A stretch of DNA of 64,000 nt from Pedosphaera parvula Ellin514 (GTDB taxonomy: Bacteria; Verrucomicrobiota; Verrucomicrobiia; Limisphaerales; Pedosphaeraceae): positions 1 to 64,000 of the forward strand of contig NZ_ABOX02000036.1 in assembly GCF_000172555.1 (NCBI RefSeq), in the 5' to 3' direction. Under the pieces are notes generated by a model. It searched no databases, was not told the DNA's origin, and saw only the letters and a list, made by a program, of their open reading frames with translations. Shown here one piece after another: positions 17,379 to 25,644 of this stretch. The translations under genes and the position numbers were made by a program. Numbering within the stretch: the stretch's first letter is position 1; every line of letters starts with the position of its first letter.

Positions 17379-17786
17379 TTAAATCTCTCCAAAGCAATCC
17401 CCGAACATCGGAAGACCACTCTTCGATGAAGCTCGATTCGCCTCCTCCTGAATCACGTCCCAATGCTCAGCCAGGACACCGTTTTCAACCCGCACGATGT
17501 CCACCACGATCCAGTTTGGCATGCCAGGACCACGCCCCGAGAATCGACCGTGCAGCATCAAGAAATCTCCATTTGCCAGGATCAACTGATTTTCGTATTT
17601 CAGCGTCGCCGGTGCATTCTTAACCAGGTCGAACAGTCCGTCTCGTCCAGGCGGAATATGGGCGCTATGCTGGATATATTTGGGAGACCAATAGCGTTCT
17701 GCCAGTGGGTAATCGCGTTTGTTAAACAGCGTTGCAAACGCATCAAGCACCAAGATCTTATTTTTCTCTTCGATAGATTGATTCAT
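17379..17786 (-). CDS. SnoaL-like polyketide cyclase-family protein
   Basis: A 135-residue NTF2-fold protein distinct from its neighbour at 15454. It has VLDAFATLFNKRDYPLAERYW, YIQHSAHIPPGRDGLFDLV and the closing IVVDIVRVENGVLAEHWDVIQ typical of the SnoaL/ester-cyclase type. It starts one base after the hydrolase stop (TAG-A-ATG), with GGAGGGG inside the end of that gene, which shows translational coupling. Function is unknown but is presumably linked to the cluster. Confidence 0.82.
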   Translation of the reverse strand: MNQSIEEKNKILVLDAFATLFNKRDYPLAERYWSPKYIQHSAHIPPGRDGLFDLVKNAPATLKYENQLILANGDFLMLHGRFSGRGPGMPNWIVVDIVRVENGVLAEHWDVIQEEANRASSKSGLPMFGDCFGEI

Positions 17787-17787
17787 T

Positions 17788-18597
17788 CTATTTCCCCTCC
17801 AGGGCGTGCGATGCAGCGTCTTCGATCAGAGCCGCAACTTCCTTCGGTCTGGAAACGTAGACCGAGTGGCTGGCGCCCGGTACTTCGACCTTGTGGCTGT
17901 TGGCTCGTGTGGCATACCACCGTTCGAGGTCCGGGTTGATCATTCTGTCTTTTCCCGCGACCGCCACCCAGGTTGGTTTGCTTCTCCACGCAGGCGTGGT
18001 GATAACCGCATTGAAATTGTCAGCCAAGTTAAGCACTTGCGACCGCGCCATGAAAGCGGCCTGCTCCGCAGACAGGTCGGCTGCGAAGTACTCATGAAAC
18101 TGCGAGGGGTCAATGTAAGTGAATCCGTCCGCCGTCTTCTTTATCGCGGCAGACTTGCTGACGTCACTTGGGAAGCGTTTTCCATCGTCCGCTTCATTCT
18201 CCCCAGCATCCGGCATATGTGCCGCGATGAACACCAACCCGGCAACCGATGGATCCATCCCGGCTTCCGTAATTACGGATCCCCCATAGCTATGAGCGAC
18301 CAGAATGCATTGTCCAGCTTGTTGAGCCAGGACGCGCTTCGTGGCAGCCACATCTTCCTTAAAGGAGGTCTCCGGCTCCTGGACGATGCTGACGTTGTAG
18401 CCATCCTTGACCAGAATGTCGTAAACACCTTTCCAGCCAGAACCATCTGCCCACGCGCCGTGGACCAGAACAATATTCCGAAGGCGATGCTGTCCGTTCT
18501 GCGCTGAGACCGCGCAGGGGGCCGACAGTAACAACGCGAGGTAGAGAGACTGAAATATTTTTCGTCTTAATCGCGTAGACATTATTGAATTACTCAT
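17788..18597 (-). CDS. Exported alpha/beta hydrolase
   Basis: About 269 residues of an alpha/beta hydrolase resembling the EstC / salicylate-esterase-like group. It has the oxyanion stretch NIVLVHGAWADGSGW, the nucleophile elbow VAHSYGGS, and near the C-terminus GKDRMINPDLERWYA and the catalytic histidine in VEVPGASHSVYVSRP. It starts with a clear signal peptide (IFQSLYLALLLSAPCAVSAQ). The reading frame is open upstream into the NmrA-like gene, with no stop between them. ATG at 18597 with AAGAAAGGAAC just upstream is the likely real start; ATG at 18582 is an alternative. Confidence 0.8.
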   Translation of the reverse strand: MSNSIMSTRLRRKIFQSLYLALLLSAPCAVSAQNGQHRLRNIVLVHGAWADGSGWKGVYDILVKDGYNVSIVQEPETSFKEDVAATKRVLAQQAGQCILVAHSYGGSVITEAGMDPSVAGLVFIAAHMPDAGENEADDGKRFPSDVSKSAAIKKTADGFTYIDPSQFHEYFAADLSAEQAAFMARSQVLNLADNFNAVITTPAWRSKPTWVAVAGKDRMINPDLERWYATRANSHKVEVPGASHSVYVSRPKEVAALIEDAASHALEGK

Positions 18598-19473
18598 TTT
18601 GTTGTTCCTTTCTTTTTTTGCGTTAGTCCTTGCAGGACTGTCTCGAAGGAGACGTCCCCATTTGAGTGATACGGCCTTGCCCCCTTCGAACTCGATCCAA
18701 CCCTCATTGAAACCGTCGAGCATTTGGATCCGTGGCAGCGGGTTTTTCATACCCTGCGACTTGAATAGGGCTTCCCAAGTTTCGCGAGGAACGACCTCCG
18801 CGCGGACCGGACGGCTAAGAATCTTTGAGAACTCAGCGGCAATGTCGTTTGGGGTTACGCGACGCGGCCCTTCCAACTCGACGATGCGCCGGCCGCTCCA
18901 CGTTTCTTGAAGCAACGCCGCCGCGACGCGTATCACATCTGCCGTGGCAACCATCGGGACCGGCTTGTCGAGTGGTTGGAGAAAACTTGGAATCACGCCG
19001 TTGTCGCGGGCCGCCGCCACGTCCCAAGCGTAGTTCTCCACGAACCAACCCGGTCGCAAAAAGGTAATGGGCATGCGCAGCCCGTCGAGTGCCTCTTCCA
19101 TGATCGCGAGCTGAGTGAGCAGATTCGACCGAGTTGCCTGTGCGCCAATCGTGGACAGGAACAGAACTTTCGCGGGACGCGCTGCTTCAAGAGCCGATCG
19201 CACAGCAGTCGCCATCATCCGAGCCTCGGGAAAACCAGGTGTCGGGTCGAAGTTCGGAGGAAGCAGGACGAAGACAGCTTCCACTCCCTCGAATGCGGCC
19301 GTGAGCGTTGCCGCATCATTTATATCCGCAACCGACAGCTCGCAGCCACGCTCTGCCCATGTCGTACCCTTGCCGACGTCGCGTACTACAGCGCGAAGAG
19401 ATTGCCTGGCCGCCAGAAGTGCGCGCCCGACGCCGCCCCCGATACGACCCGTGATTCCAGTGATAGCGTACAT
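18598..19473 (-). CDS. NmrA-like NAD(P)-binding protein
   Basis: About 290 residues of an atypical short-chain dehydrogenase of the NmrA/HSCARG kind. It shows the Rossmann glycine motif ITGITGRIGGGVG at the N-terminus, ADINDAATLTAAFEGVEAVFVLLPP, FLSTIGAQAT and ITFLRPGWFVENY. Some members are redox sensors, others are quinone reductases (QOR2). ATG at 19473 follows TAGGAAAC. The frame has no stop before the next gene's start and would give a 561-residue fusion. A lost stop, possibly by an indel before GACTAACGC at about 18627-18635, is likely because the second half begins with an export signal. Confidence 0.75.
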
Positions 19474-19579
19474 ATTCAGTTTCCTATTACTGTCGCCGTC
19501 TCGCATTGGCTTGCAACGGATCTTGTTGGTCTGTGCCCCGGTGCCGAACCCTTCGTGCTACCGGCCTTCGGATATCCAT

Positions 19580-19714
19580 TTCAGTGTCGGGAGAAGCCAG
19601 AAGGCCGGGATTTTCGCGCTCCAATGGGACGTTGCGAGGTCCTATGATGGGCGCGCCACGGTCGCCCCGGCTCGGTTGCAGCCCGTTGCTAATGTCGCGC
19701 GTTCTTTGAATCAT
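19580..19714 (-). pseudogene. N-terminal stub of an oxalate-decarboxylase-like bicupin
   Basis: An ATG at 19714 opens a frame reading GAPIIGPRNVPLERENPGLL and ASPDTE. This matches the conserved N-terminus of oxalate decarboxylase-type bicupins, where a PNLKWSF stretch normally follows. After DTE the similarity ends abruptly and the frame continues with unrelated low-quality sequence. No cupin metal motif is present. The gene is a deletion remnant at the head of the minus-strand cluster. Confidence 0.55.
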
Positions 19715-20465
19715 AATCGTTAATCCTTTCTTCGCGGAGCAAAACGAACCCTCGTTCACGATACCTCGCAACTTTCTTCCAGAGAAAACCACCAAGAGGT
19801 GCCCTGAGCATAGTATCGCGTGGCTCCAGCCGCAAAAATCAGCATATGGGGATTTACCCTTCCGCTACTGGCTGAATTGGACCCCATCAACCGACTTGGA
19901 AGGTTTCCCGTCGCGTTCGGAGTATCGATCATCTCGCATGCTGTTTTTCTCGCTGTCTGGTTGGCGAATAGCGGCCAACCTTCGACTAGTTGAGGTTGGA
20001 CGTGAGTGAGCCAGTCTTCACAGAAGTAGCTGCCGTTGCTCGGGGTTTACACGCCCAGCAATGCCAGCGGGGCGTCCTTGGCAACGATGGACTGGAAGAG
20101 GGCGGCCCACGGTTCGAAGGGTACAGTTGAGGAGGGGATTTATTTCAAAGGTTGTTAAATGCAGAAAAAGTAAAAAAGTGGTTGACATAGTATTTAAGTA
20201 AGTTAGTTTTGTAAACGTTAAAAGTTATGTTCAGGCAGCTATATAAAGGAATGCCTCAGCGTATGAGAGCAAAGAATGAGCCTGTTTCGGCCATGGCAAC
20301 AACGAGTGAGGCTGGGCAATTGGGTTTGCTTGGACTCGTCGGTCCTCTCGGGTGGGTGCCAAGGTTTAATCGTGTTTCAGTCAGATACATCCATTCATGC
20401 AGTTGGTTATCATGCCGGGTCGGCTCGTTGAAATTTCGAATGCCGATCGTTGAATTTCGAATTGG

Positions 20466-20529
20466 AAGAATCGGAAGGTGGATGAAGGTAGTAGAAGGTG
20501 GATGTAGCTGGATGAAGGCTAAATTTTTT
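20466..20529 (+). repeat. 10-bp-period array ending in CTAAATTTTTTTT
   Basis: Five degenerate 10-bp units around GGATGAAGGT and GTAGAAGGTG run in register into AAATTTTTTTT. The motif differs from the other blocks, but the period, the length of about five units and the closing T-run are the same. Confidence 0.8.
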
Positions 20530-20577
20530 TTAAGGGTGATATCGAATGACGGGTTTCGATTTTCGAGTGGAGAGGTC

Positions 20578-20636
20578 TAACGCCTGATAACGGTAAATAA
20601 CGCTATATAACGCCAAATAACGGTTAAATTTTTTTT
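20578..20636 (+). repeat. 10-bp-period array of TAACG units ending in TTAAATTTTTTTT
   Basis: Five units each containing TAACG at exact 10-bp steps (for example TAACGGTAAA and TAACGCCAAA) lead into GGTTAAATTTTTTTT. Each unit keeps the five-base core while the other five bases drift. Confidence 0.85.
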
Positions 20637-20728
20637 GGGAAGGAGTCAGGAGTCAGAATCCAGAACACAGGATGAAAGGGTTCGGTGCGTGGAGTGAATG
20701 GTTGGATGAGTGGCTGGTTATGAGCAAT

Positions 20729-20768
20729 GCCGATTGCAAATCGGCGATACGGCAGATTAAAAATCTGC
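20729..20768. repeat. REP-like twin hairpin
   Basis: Two small perfect hairpins stand in tandem: GCCGATT-gca-AATCGGC (20729-20745) and GCAGATT-aaa-AATCTGC (20752-20768), both with 7-bp stems and 3-base loops, six bases apart. The shared design suggests a dispersed extragenic palindrome element. Confidence 0.65.
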
Positions 20769-20790
20769 GCTATCTGGCAGGCAGTTCGGT

Positions 20791-20846
20791 CGGTATCGGA
20801 CGGTAATAGACGCCAATGGACGGTAATGGTCGGTTAAAATTTTTTT
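20791..20846 (+). repeat. 10-bp-period array, sister of 461-515
   Basis: Five units starting CGGT or CGCC at 10-bp steps end in CGGTTAAAATTTTTTT. CGGTAATAGACGCCAATGG is identical to the array at 461-515, showing a shared origin for two loci 20 kb apart. Confidence 0.85.
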
Positions 20847-20900
20847 ATGAGGAGAGAAAACCGTATTAAGATGATGCAGGGAGTTGGAGGCTGGAGATTA

Positions 20901-20959
20901 AGCTTGAGTTAACATGAACTAAACTGAGTTAAACCGTGTTAACGGCAGTTAAAAAATTT
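20901..20959 (+). repeat. 10-bp-period array of GTTAA units
   Basis: Five units each ending GTTAA or ACTAA at 10-bp steps (for example CTTGAGTTAA and ACCGTGTTAA) lead into AAAAAATTTATG. The closing tract is A6T3 instead of a T-run. It lies 137 bp before the acnA start. Confidence 0.8.
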
Positions 20960-21095
20960 ATGAGAGCGGGAGCGTATAACAAGGTTCTGAGCAGGAGCAG
21001 AGTTTTGGCTGCAATGCCTTGCTTGACAGTGATTCGCGCAAACCGCATTTTTCTCGTCTGGCTGTTCGCCAAGATTTGGCAGGGCCAACTAATTT

Positions 21096-23957
21096 ATGAA
21101 CAAAGCGCATAACCTGTTTAACACATTTCAAAAGTTTGATTTGGGCAACGGCCAACAAGGGTCGTTCTACTCTCTTCCCGCCCTGGAAAAGGCCGGAATC
21201 GGTCCCATCTCCCGTCTGCCGGTTTCCATCCGTATCGTGCTGGAGTCGGTGTTGCGCAATTACGACGAGAAGAAGGTTTCCGAGACGAATGTTCGCACGC
21301 TGGCGAATTGGAAGGCGACGGCGGAGCGGTCGGAGGAGATTCCGTTTATCGTGGCGCGTATCGTTTTGCAGGATTTTACGGGGGTGCCGTTGCTGGTGGA
21401 TTTGGCAGCGATGCGGTCGGCTGCGGCGCGGTTGGGGAAGAATCCAAAAATTATCGAACCATTGGTGCCGGTGGATTTGGTGGTGGACCACTCGGTGCAG
21501 GTGGATTTCGCCGGTAGCGCTGATGCGCTTCGCAAGAACATCGAGATGGAGTTTCAGCGCAATCGTGAGCGTTATCAGTTCCTGAAGTGGGGCATGCAGG
21601 CGTTTGATACTTTCAAGGTGGTTCCGCCGGGCATCGGCATTGTACACCAGGTGAATTTGGAATATCTCGCGAAGGGTGTGCTGTCGGACAAGAGCGGCGT
21701 GTATTATCCGGACAGTCTGGTGGGCACGGATTCGCACACGACCATGATTAATGGCCTCGGCATTGTTGGTTGGGGCGTGGGTGGCATTGAAGCCGAAGCG
21801 GGGATGTTGGGCCAACCGGTTTATTTCCTCACGCCTGATGTGGTGGGCGTGCATGTGACGGGAACTTTGCAGGAAGGGGTTACGGCGACGGACCTGGCGT
21901 TGACGGTGACGCAAATGTTGCGCAAGGCGAAGGTGGTTGGAAAGTTTGTGGAATTTTTTGGTGAAGGTGCGGCGGCATTGCCGGTGGTGGATCGTGCGAC
22001 CATTGCGAACATGGCTCCGGAATATGGGGCTACGATGGGCTTTTTCCCGATTGATGAAGAGTCGTGCCAATATCTGACTTCGACTGGTCGCACGAAGGAG
22101 CAGGTGGATGCGTTCAGGAATTATTTCAAAGCGCAGGGGATGTTTGGCATTCCGAAAAAAGGTCAGTGCGAGTACAGCACGGTGGTGGAATTGAATTTGA
22201 GCGAAGTGAAGCCGAGCGTTGCGGGGCCGAAGCGTCCGCAAGACCGCATTAATCTGCCAGAGTTGAAGGACAAGTTCGTTGATTTGTTCCAGAAGCCGGT
22301 GGCCGACAATGGTTACAACAAAGCAGTGGCTGACTTGGGCAAGCGGTTTGCCACGCGGTTTGGAGGCCGAACAACCGCTGCTGAAATGATCAGTGGCGGT
22401 GGTGACCAGGTTCCTGCCGCCAAGAAGTCTCAGAATACAAGCGCATTGACGGAGTTGGAAATGATGAATAATCGTCCAACGCCGGATGTGATGCCGGCCA
22501 ATGCCATGGGCAAGGAAGCCGGGTTTGCTGATCTCGGTCATGGAGATGTGCTGATCGCTTCGATCACTTCCTGCACCAACACTTCGAATCCGAGTGTGAT
22601 GCTGGCGGCCGGCATTCTCGCAAAGAAGGCGGTGGAAAAAGGTTTGCAGGTGAATCCAACGGTGAAGACTTCGCTTGCGCCCGGGTCGCGGGTGGTCAGC
22701 GAATATTTGAAGAACAGCGGATTGCAACCTTACCTGGATCGGCTTGGATTCCAGATCGTGGGTTATGGCTGCACGACATGTATCGGTAACTCGGGTCCTC
22801 TCGATCCGCATTTGGAAGACACGATTGTGAGCAACGACATTGTCGCGGCTTCGGTGCTTTCGGGTAACCGCAACTTTGAAGCGCGCGTGCATCAGAGCAT
22901 CAAGGCGAACTTCCTGATGAGCCCGCCGTTGGTGGTGGCGTTTGCGCTGGCTGGTCGCGTGAACATCGACATGTCGAAGGAGCCGATTGGCAAGGGCAAA
23001 GGTGGAGAGGATGTTTATTTGCGCGATATTTGGCCTACTCTGGGAGAGATTCGCGACTTGATGAAATCGTCCTTCAGTGCGGAGACGTTTCATGCGATGT
23101 ATAAAGACTTTTCGTCGCAGAATCCGCTTTGGGACAAGATTCCATCTTCGGCTGGCAATCTGTATCAATGGGATGACAAGTCGACTTACATCCAGGAGCC
23201 CCCGTTCTTCACTGAGTTTTCGCTGCAGACGCATCCCATCACGGAAGTGTTGCAAGCTCGGCCGCTCGCGATATTTGGTGATTCAGTGACCACGGATCAT
23301 ATCAGCCCTGCCGGGGCCATTAAGGCGAGTTCACCAGCCGGAGTTTATCTGCAGGGGAACGGTGTTCCGGTGGTTGATTTCAACAGTTACGGATCGCGTC
23401 GTGGAAATGATCGCGTGATGGTGCGCGGTACTTTCGCGAATGTTCGCATCAAGAACTTGATGGTTCCGGGAGTCGAAGGTGGCGTTACAATGCTTCAACC
23501 TGAGGCGGAGAAGTTGAGCATCTATGATGCGGCCATCAAGTATGCGCAGCGGAAAACTCCATTGATCATCTTCGCGGGTCAGGAATATGGCACGGGCAGT
23601 TCGCGTGATTGGGCGGCGAAAGGCACGAACCTGCTGGGTGTCAAAGTGGTGGTTGCTCAAAGCTTTGAACGCATTCACCGATCCAATCTCGTCGGCATGG
23701 GTGTGTTGCCGTTGCAGTTCAAGGAAGGAACGAGCGCGCAGACGTTGAAGCTCGACGGCACTGAAACGTTCGATGTGCTTGGTCTCGATAAAAACTTGAA
23801 ACCGCAACAGGATGTGACGTTGCGTATTACGCGGGCCAATGGCCAGGTGGAGAATGTAGCGGTGCGCTGCCGCATTGATACGCCGATTGAAATCGATTAT
23901 TACCAACATGGTGGCATCCTGCCGTTTGTATTGCGTCAGTTGATTGCGGCGGCCTGA
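21096..23957 (+). CDS. acnA: Aconitate hydratase A
   Basis: AcnA interconverts citrate and isocitrate in the TCA cycle using a [4Fe-4S] cluster. At 953 residues it has the size of the AcnA/IRP type. Visible features are [20 protein letters not shown], the cluster ligands in [15 protein letters not shown] and [13 protein letters not shown], and the C-terminal swivel domain with [17 protein letters not shown] and [21 protein letters not shown] short insertion (about residues 440-470, [18 protein letters not shown]) precedes the third domain. The ATG lacks a clear Shine-Dalgarno sequence and has a long repeat-bearing leader. A terminator closes the unit. Confidence 0.97.
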   Translation: MNKAHNLFNTFQKFDLGNGQQGSFYSLPALEKAGIGPISRLPVSIRIVLESVLRNYDEKKVSETNVRTLANWKATAERSEEIPFIVARIVLQDFTGVPLLVDLAAMRSAAARLGKNPKIIEPLVPVDLVVDHSVQVDFAGSADALRKNIEMEFQRNRERYQFLKWGMQAFDTFKVVPPGIGIVHQVNLEYLAKGVLSDKSGVYYPDSLVGTDSHTTMINGLGIVGWGVGGIEAEAGMLGQPVYFLTPDVVGVHVTGTLQEGVTATDLALTVTQMLRKAKVVGKFVEFFGEGAAALPVVDRATIANMAPEYGATMGFFPIDEESCQYLTSTGRTKEQVDAFRNYFKAQGMFGIPKKGQCEYSTVVELNLSEVKPSVAGPKRPQDRINLPELKDKFVDLFQKPVADNGYNKAVADLGKRFATRFGGRTTAAEMISGGGDQVPAAKKSQNTSALTELEMMNNRPTPDVMPANAMGKEAGFADLGHGDVLIASITSCTNTSNPSVMLAAGILAKKAVEKGLQVNPTVKTSLAPGSRVVSEYLKNSGLQPYLDRLGFQIVGYGCTTCIGNSGPLDPHLEDTIVSNDIVAASVLSGNRNFEARVHQSIKANFLMSPPLVVAFALAGRVNIDMSKEPIGKGKGGEDVYLRDIWPTLGEIRDLMKSSFSAETFHAMYKDFSSQNPLWDKIPSSAGNLYQWDDKSTYIQEPPFFTEFSLQTHPITEVLQARPLAIFGDSVTTDHISPAGAIKASSPAGVYLQGNGVPVVDFNSYGSRRGNDRVMVRGTFANVRIKNLMVPGVEGGVTMLQPEAEKLSIYDAAIKYAQRKTPLIIFAGQEYGTGSSRDWAAKGTNLLGVKVVVAQSFERIHRSNLVGMGVLPLQFKEGTSAQTLKLDGTETFDVLGLDKNLKPQQDVTLRITRANGQVENVAVRCRIDTPIEIDYYQHGGILPFVLRQLIAAA

Positions 23958-23977
23958 TAGTTAAGAAAAGCTTAGAG

Positions 23978-24036
23978 CCCGCAAAACAGCAGGAACAAAA
24001 GATTTGGAGACCACTGTTTTGCGGGCATATTTTTGT
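23978..24036 (+). terminator. Terminator of acnA
   Basis: A perfect 13-bp stem (GCCCGCAAAACAG at 23978-23990 with CTGTTTTGCGGGC at 24015-24027, 24-nt loop) is followed by ATATTTTT. It ends just before the ATG of the next gene, which must therefore have its own promoter or depend on read-through. Confidence 0.85.
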
Positions 24037-24038
24037 AA

Positions 24039-25166
24039 ATGAGCCAGACAATTTTATCCATAGCGGCGAAGGTGATAGCGAAGGCAAATCGTGAACGGCC
24101 TGCTGACGCGCAGCTGCGGACAGAGTTGCGAGGGCAGAAGGGAGTTAGTCCAGAGGATGGGCGTTACATCAGCGAAACGGTTTTTGCGTACTATCGATGG
24201 TACGGTTGGTTGGACCGGAGTCAGTCGATGGAAGAACAATTGCGCCAGGCGCGTAAATTGAATCGGGCGTTTTTAAATGAGCCAGCGAGCATACCTGATT
24301 CAGATTTTGTAAAAGCCGTGCCTGAGTGGACGAAGGATCATGTTGATGTATCGACGGCTTGGTTGAAGTCATTGCAACTCGAGCCGAAATTATGGTTGCG
24401 CGCGCGACCAGGCAAGGGCAGGGAACTGGCTGAGAAGTTGGGAGAATGTTGGATTGCCGGGGATGGTCCGTTGAGTGAGACGTTGGAATACGAGGGGAGT
24501 CAGGATCTCTTTCGCACGCCAGAATTTCACGCGGGTGAATTTGAGTTGCAGGATATCAGTTCACAAATGGTCGGGCTTATCTGTGCACCTAATCCCGGAG
24601 AGACATGGTGGGACGCCTGCGCAGGGGAAGGTGGCAAAACTTTGCATCTCGGTGATTTGATGCAGAACAAGGGATTGATTTGGGCCAGTGATCGAGCGGA
24701 ATGGCGCCTGAAAAGACTTAAGCTCCGCGCGGGCAGAGCCAAAATTTTTAATTACAGATCAGTGATCTGGGATGGCGGCGCGAAGTTGCCTACAAAGACC
24801 AAGTTTAACGGTATTCTTATTGATGCGCCATGCAGTGGTGTGGGAACGTGGCAGAGAAATCCTCATGCACGCTGGACGACGACCTTGAAGGATGTTCAGG
24901 AATTGGCCGAGGTTCAAAAGCAACTAATCGCCTATGCTATGCCGGCGTTAAAACCCGGTGGTAAACTGGTTTATTCCGTTTGCACGCTGACACGGGAGGA
25001 GACTTCCGAAGTTGCAGCAGAGATCAGCAAGAGATTTCCCGAGCTCAAAGTAATGTCTCTAATCAACCCGCTTAAACCAGGGACAACGAGTGAGCAGATT
25101 TGGTTTTCACCCCAGGAGATGGGTGGGAATGGAATGTTTGTGTGCGCGTGGCAAAAGGCAGGATAG
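24039..25166 (+). CDS. RsmB/NOP-type RNA (cytosine-C5) methyltransferase
   Basis: A 375-residue SAM-dependent RNA m5C methyltransferase. The N-terminal third is a helical NusB-like region (LSIAAKVIAKANRERPAD). The catalytic domain has WDACAGEGGKTLHLGDLM (SAM binding), ILIDAPCSGVGTW (motif IV cysteine) and VYSVCTLTREE (motif VI nucleophile cysteine). Both catalytic cysteines are present. rRNA is the likely target, but the exact base is not given by sequence. The ATG follows the acnA terminator with almost no leader. Confidence 0.88.
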   Translation: MSQTILSIAAKVIAKANRERPADAQLRTELRGQKGVSPEDGRYISETVFAYYRWYGWLDRSQSMEEQLRQARKLNRAFLNEPASIPDSDFVKAVPEWTKDHVDVSTAWLKSLQLEPKLWLRARPGKGRELAEKLGECWIAGDGPLSETLEYEGSQDLFRTPEFHAGEFELQDISSQMVGLICAPNPGETWWDACAGEGGKTLHLGDLMQNKGLIWASDRAEWRLKRLKLRAGRAKIFNYRSVIWDGGAKLPTKTKFNGILIDAPCSGVGTWQRNPHARWTTTLKDVQELAEVQKQLIAYAMPALKPGGKLVYSVCTLTREETSEVAAEISKRFPELKVMSLINPLKPGTTSEQIWFSPQEMGGNGMFVCAWQKAG

Positions 25167-25180
25167 ACTCAAATCCTGCC
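25157..25180. terminator. Bidirectional terminator between convergent genes
   Basis: GGCAGGAT and ATCCTGCC form a perfect 8-bp stem with an 8-nt loop; the stem contains the methyltransferase stop codon. It lies between that gene and the convergent pseudopilin-like gene ending at 25193. T-runs are weak on both sides. Confidence 0.6.
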
Positions 25181-25192
25181 ATTTGCGAGTGC

Positions 25193-25603
25193 CTAATTTG
25201 AGCGGTAGTAGTCGTCTTGAATTAAGACAGTGCTATCGTCGAAACGTTTGTTAGGCCCGGCCGAGCGGACCAACACGCCTTCGCCTGAAAAGTAGATGCG
25301 GAGTGGTGTGCCCCAAGGATCAATGAATTCGCCCTTGGAATTGAGGTCCTTCTTGCGACCTACGAGAATAATGAGGTTTTTATTATTGTTACCCATCAGA
25401 GCTTTAGCAACTTCTGCATTGCTGCCCACGGGATAGGCCCCGATTCGCTCCTTGTACTGCTGGAGCGCGACGAAGAGGTTATCGACATCCTCGTTGAATT
25501 GGTTGGTTTTGGCGCTCGCCTGGAAGCTGTTCCAGCGCTGAACACCCCAAGCCACGCCAGCCAGCATGGTTACGAGACCGACAATAAAGAGAATACGCTT
25601 CAT
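25193..25603 (-). CDS. Pseudopilin-like protein without a prepilin cleavage motif
   Basis: A 136-residue protein with one N-terminal membrane helix (ILFIVGLVTMLAGVAWGV) and a C-terminal domain like the globular part of type II secretion pseudopilin GspG: NLFVALQQYKERIGAYPVGS, then EFIDPWGTPLRIYFSGEGVLVRSAGPNKRFDD (given here in two overlapping parts, EFIDPWGTPLRIYF and RSAGPNKRFDD). The GFTLxE processing site of true pseudopilins is absent. No other secretion gene adjoins. It may be a membrane-tethered relative that does not enter a pilus. Confidence 0.72.
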   Translation of the reverse strand: MKRILFIVGLVTMLAGVAWGVQRWNSFQASAKTNQFNEDVDNLFVALQQYKERIGAYPVGSNAEVAKALMGNNNKNLIILVGRKKDLNSKGEFIDPWGTPLRIYFSGEGVLVRSAGPNKRFDDSTVLIQDDYYRSN

Positions 25604-25644
25604 ACATGAAGGTAGGAAGCATAGGGAGTGCCAACCCGAAACAA

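Larger units (their letters stand above)
19715..21095. other. 1.4-kb non-coding region with arrays of short repeats
   Basis: No gene is seen between the bicupin stub and acnA. The part up to about 20150 may hold eroded minus-strand coding sequence (for example LVEGWPLFANQTARKTACEM), but stops interrupt it. From 20430 on, a 20-mer-type phrase, four 10-bp-period arrays and a twin hairpin follow one another up to 20959. The last 140 bp form the acnA leader, which has no clear ribosome binding site. Confidence 0.6.

Noticed and set aside
15454-19714. Defence or toxin-antitoxin system in the accessory region
   Set aside because: All readable genes belong to metabolic-enzyme families; no nuclease, restriction or toxin motif was found.
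20958-23255. 765-codon open frame on the minus strand
   Set aside because: It is the antisense of acnA; its translation is arginine/histidine-rich with no family features, as expected from a shadow of a high-GC gene.
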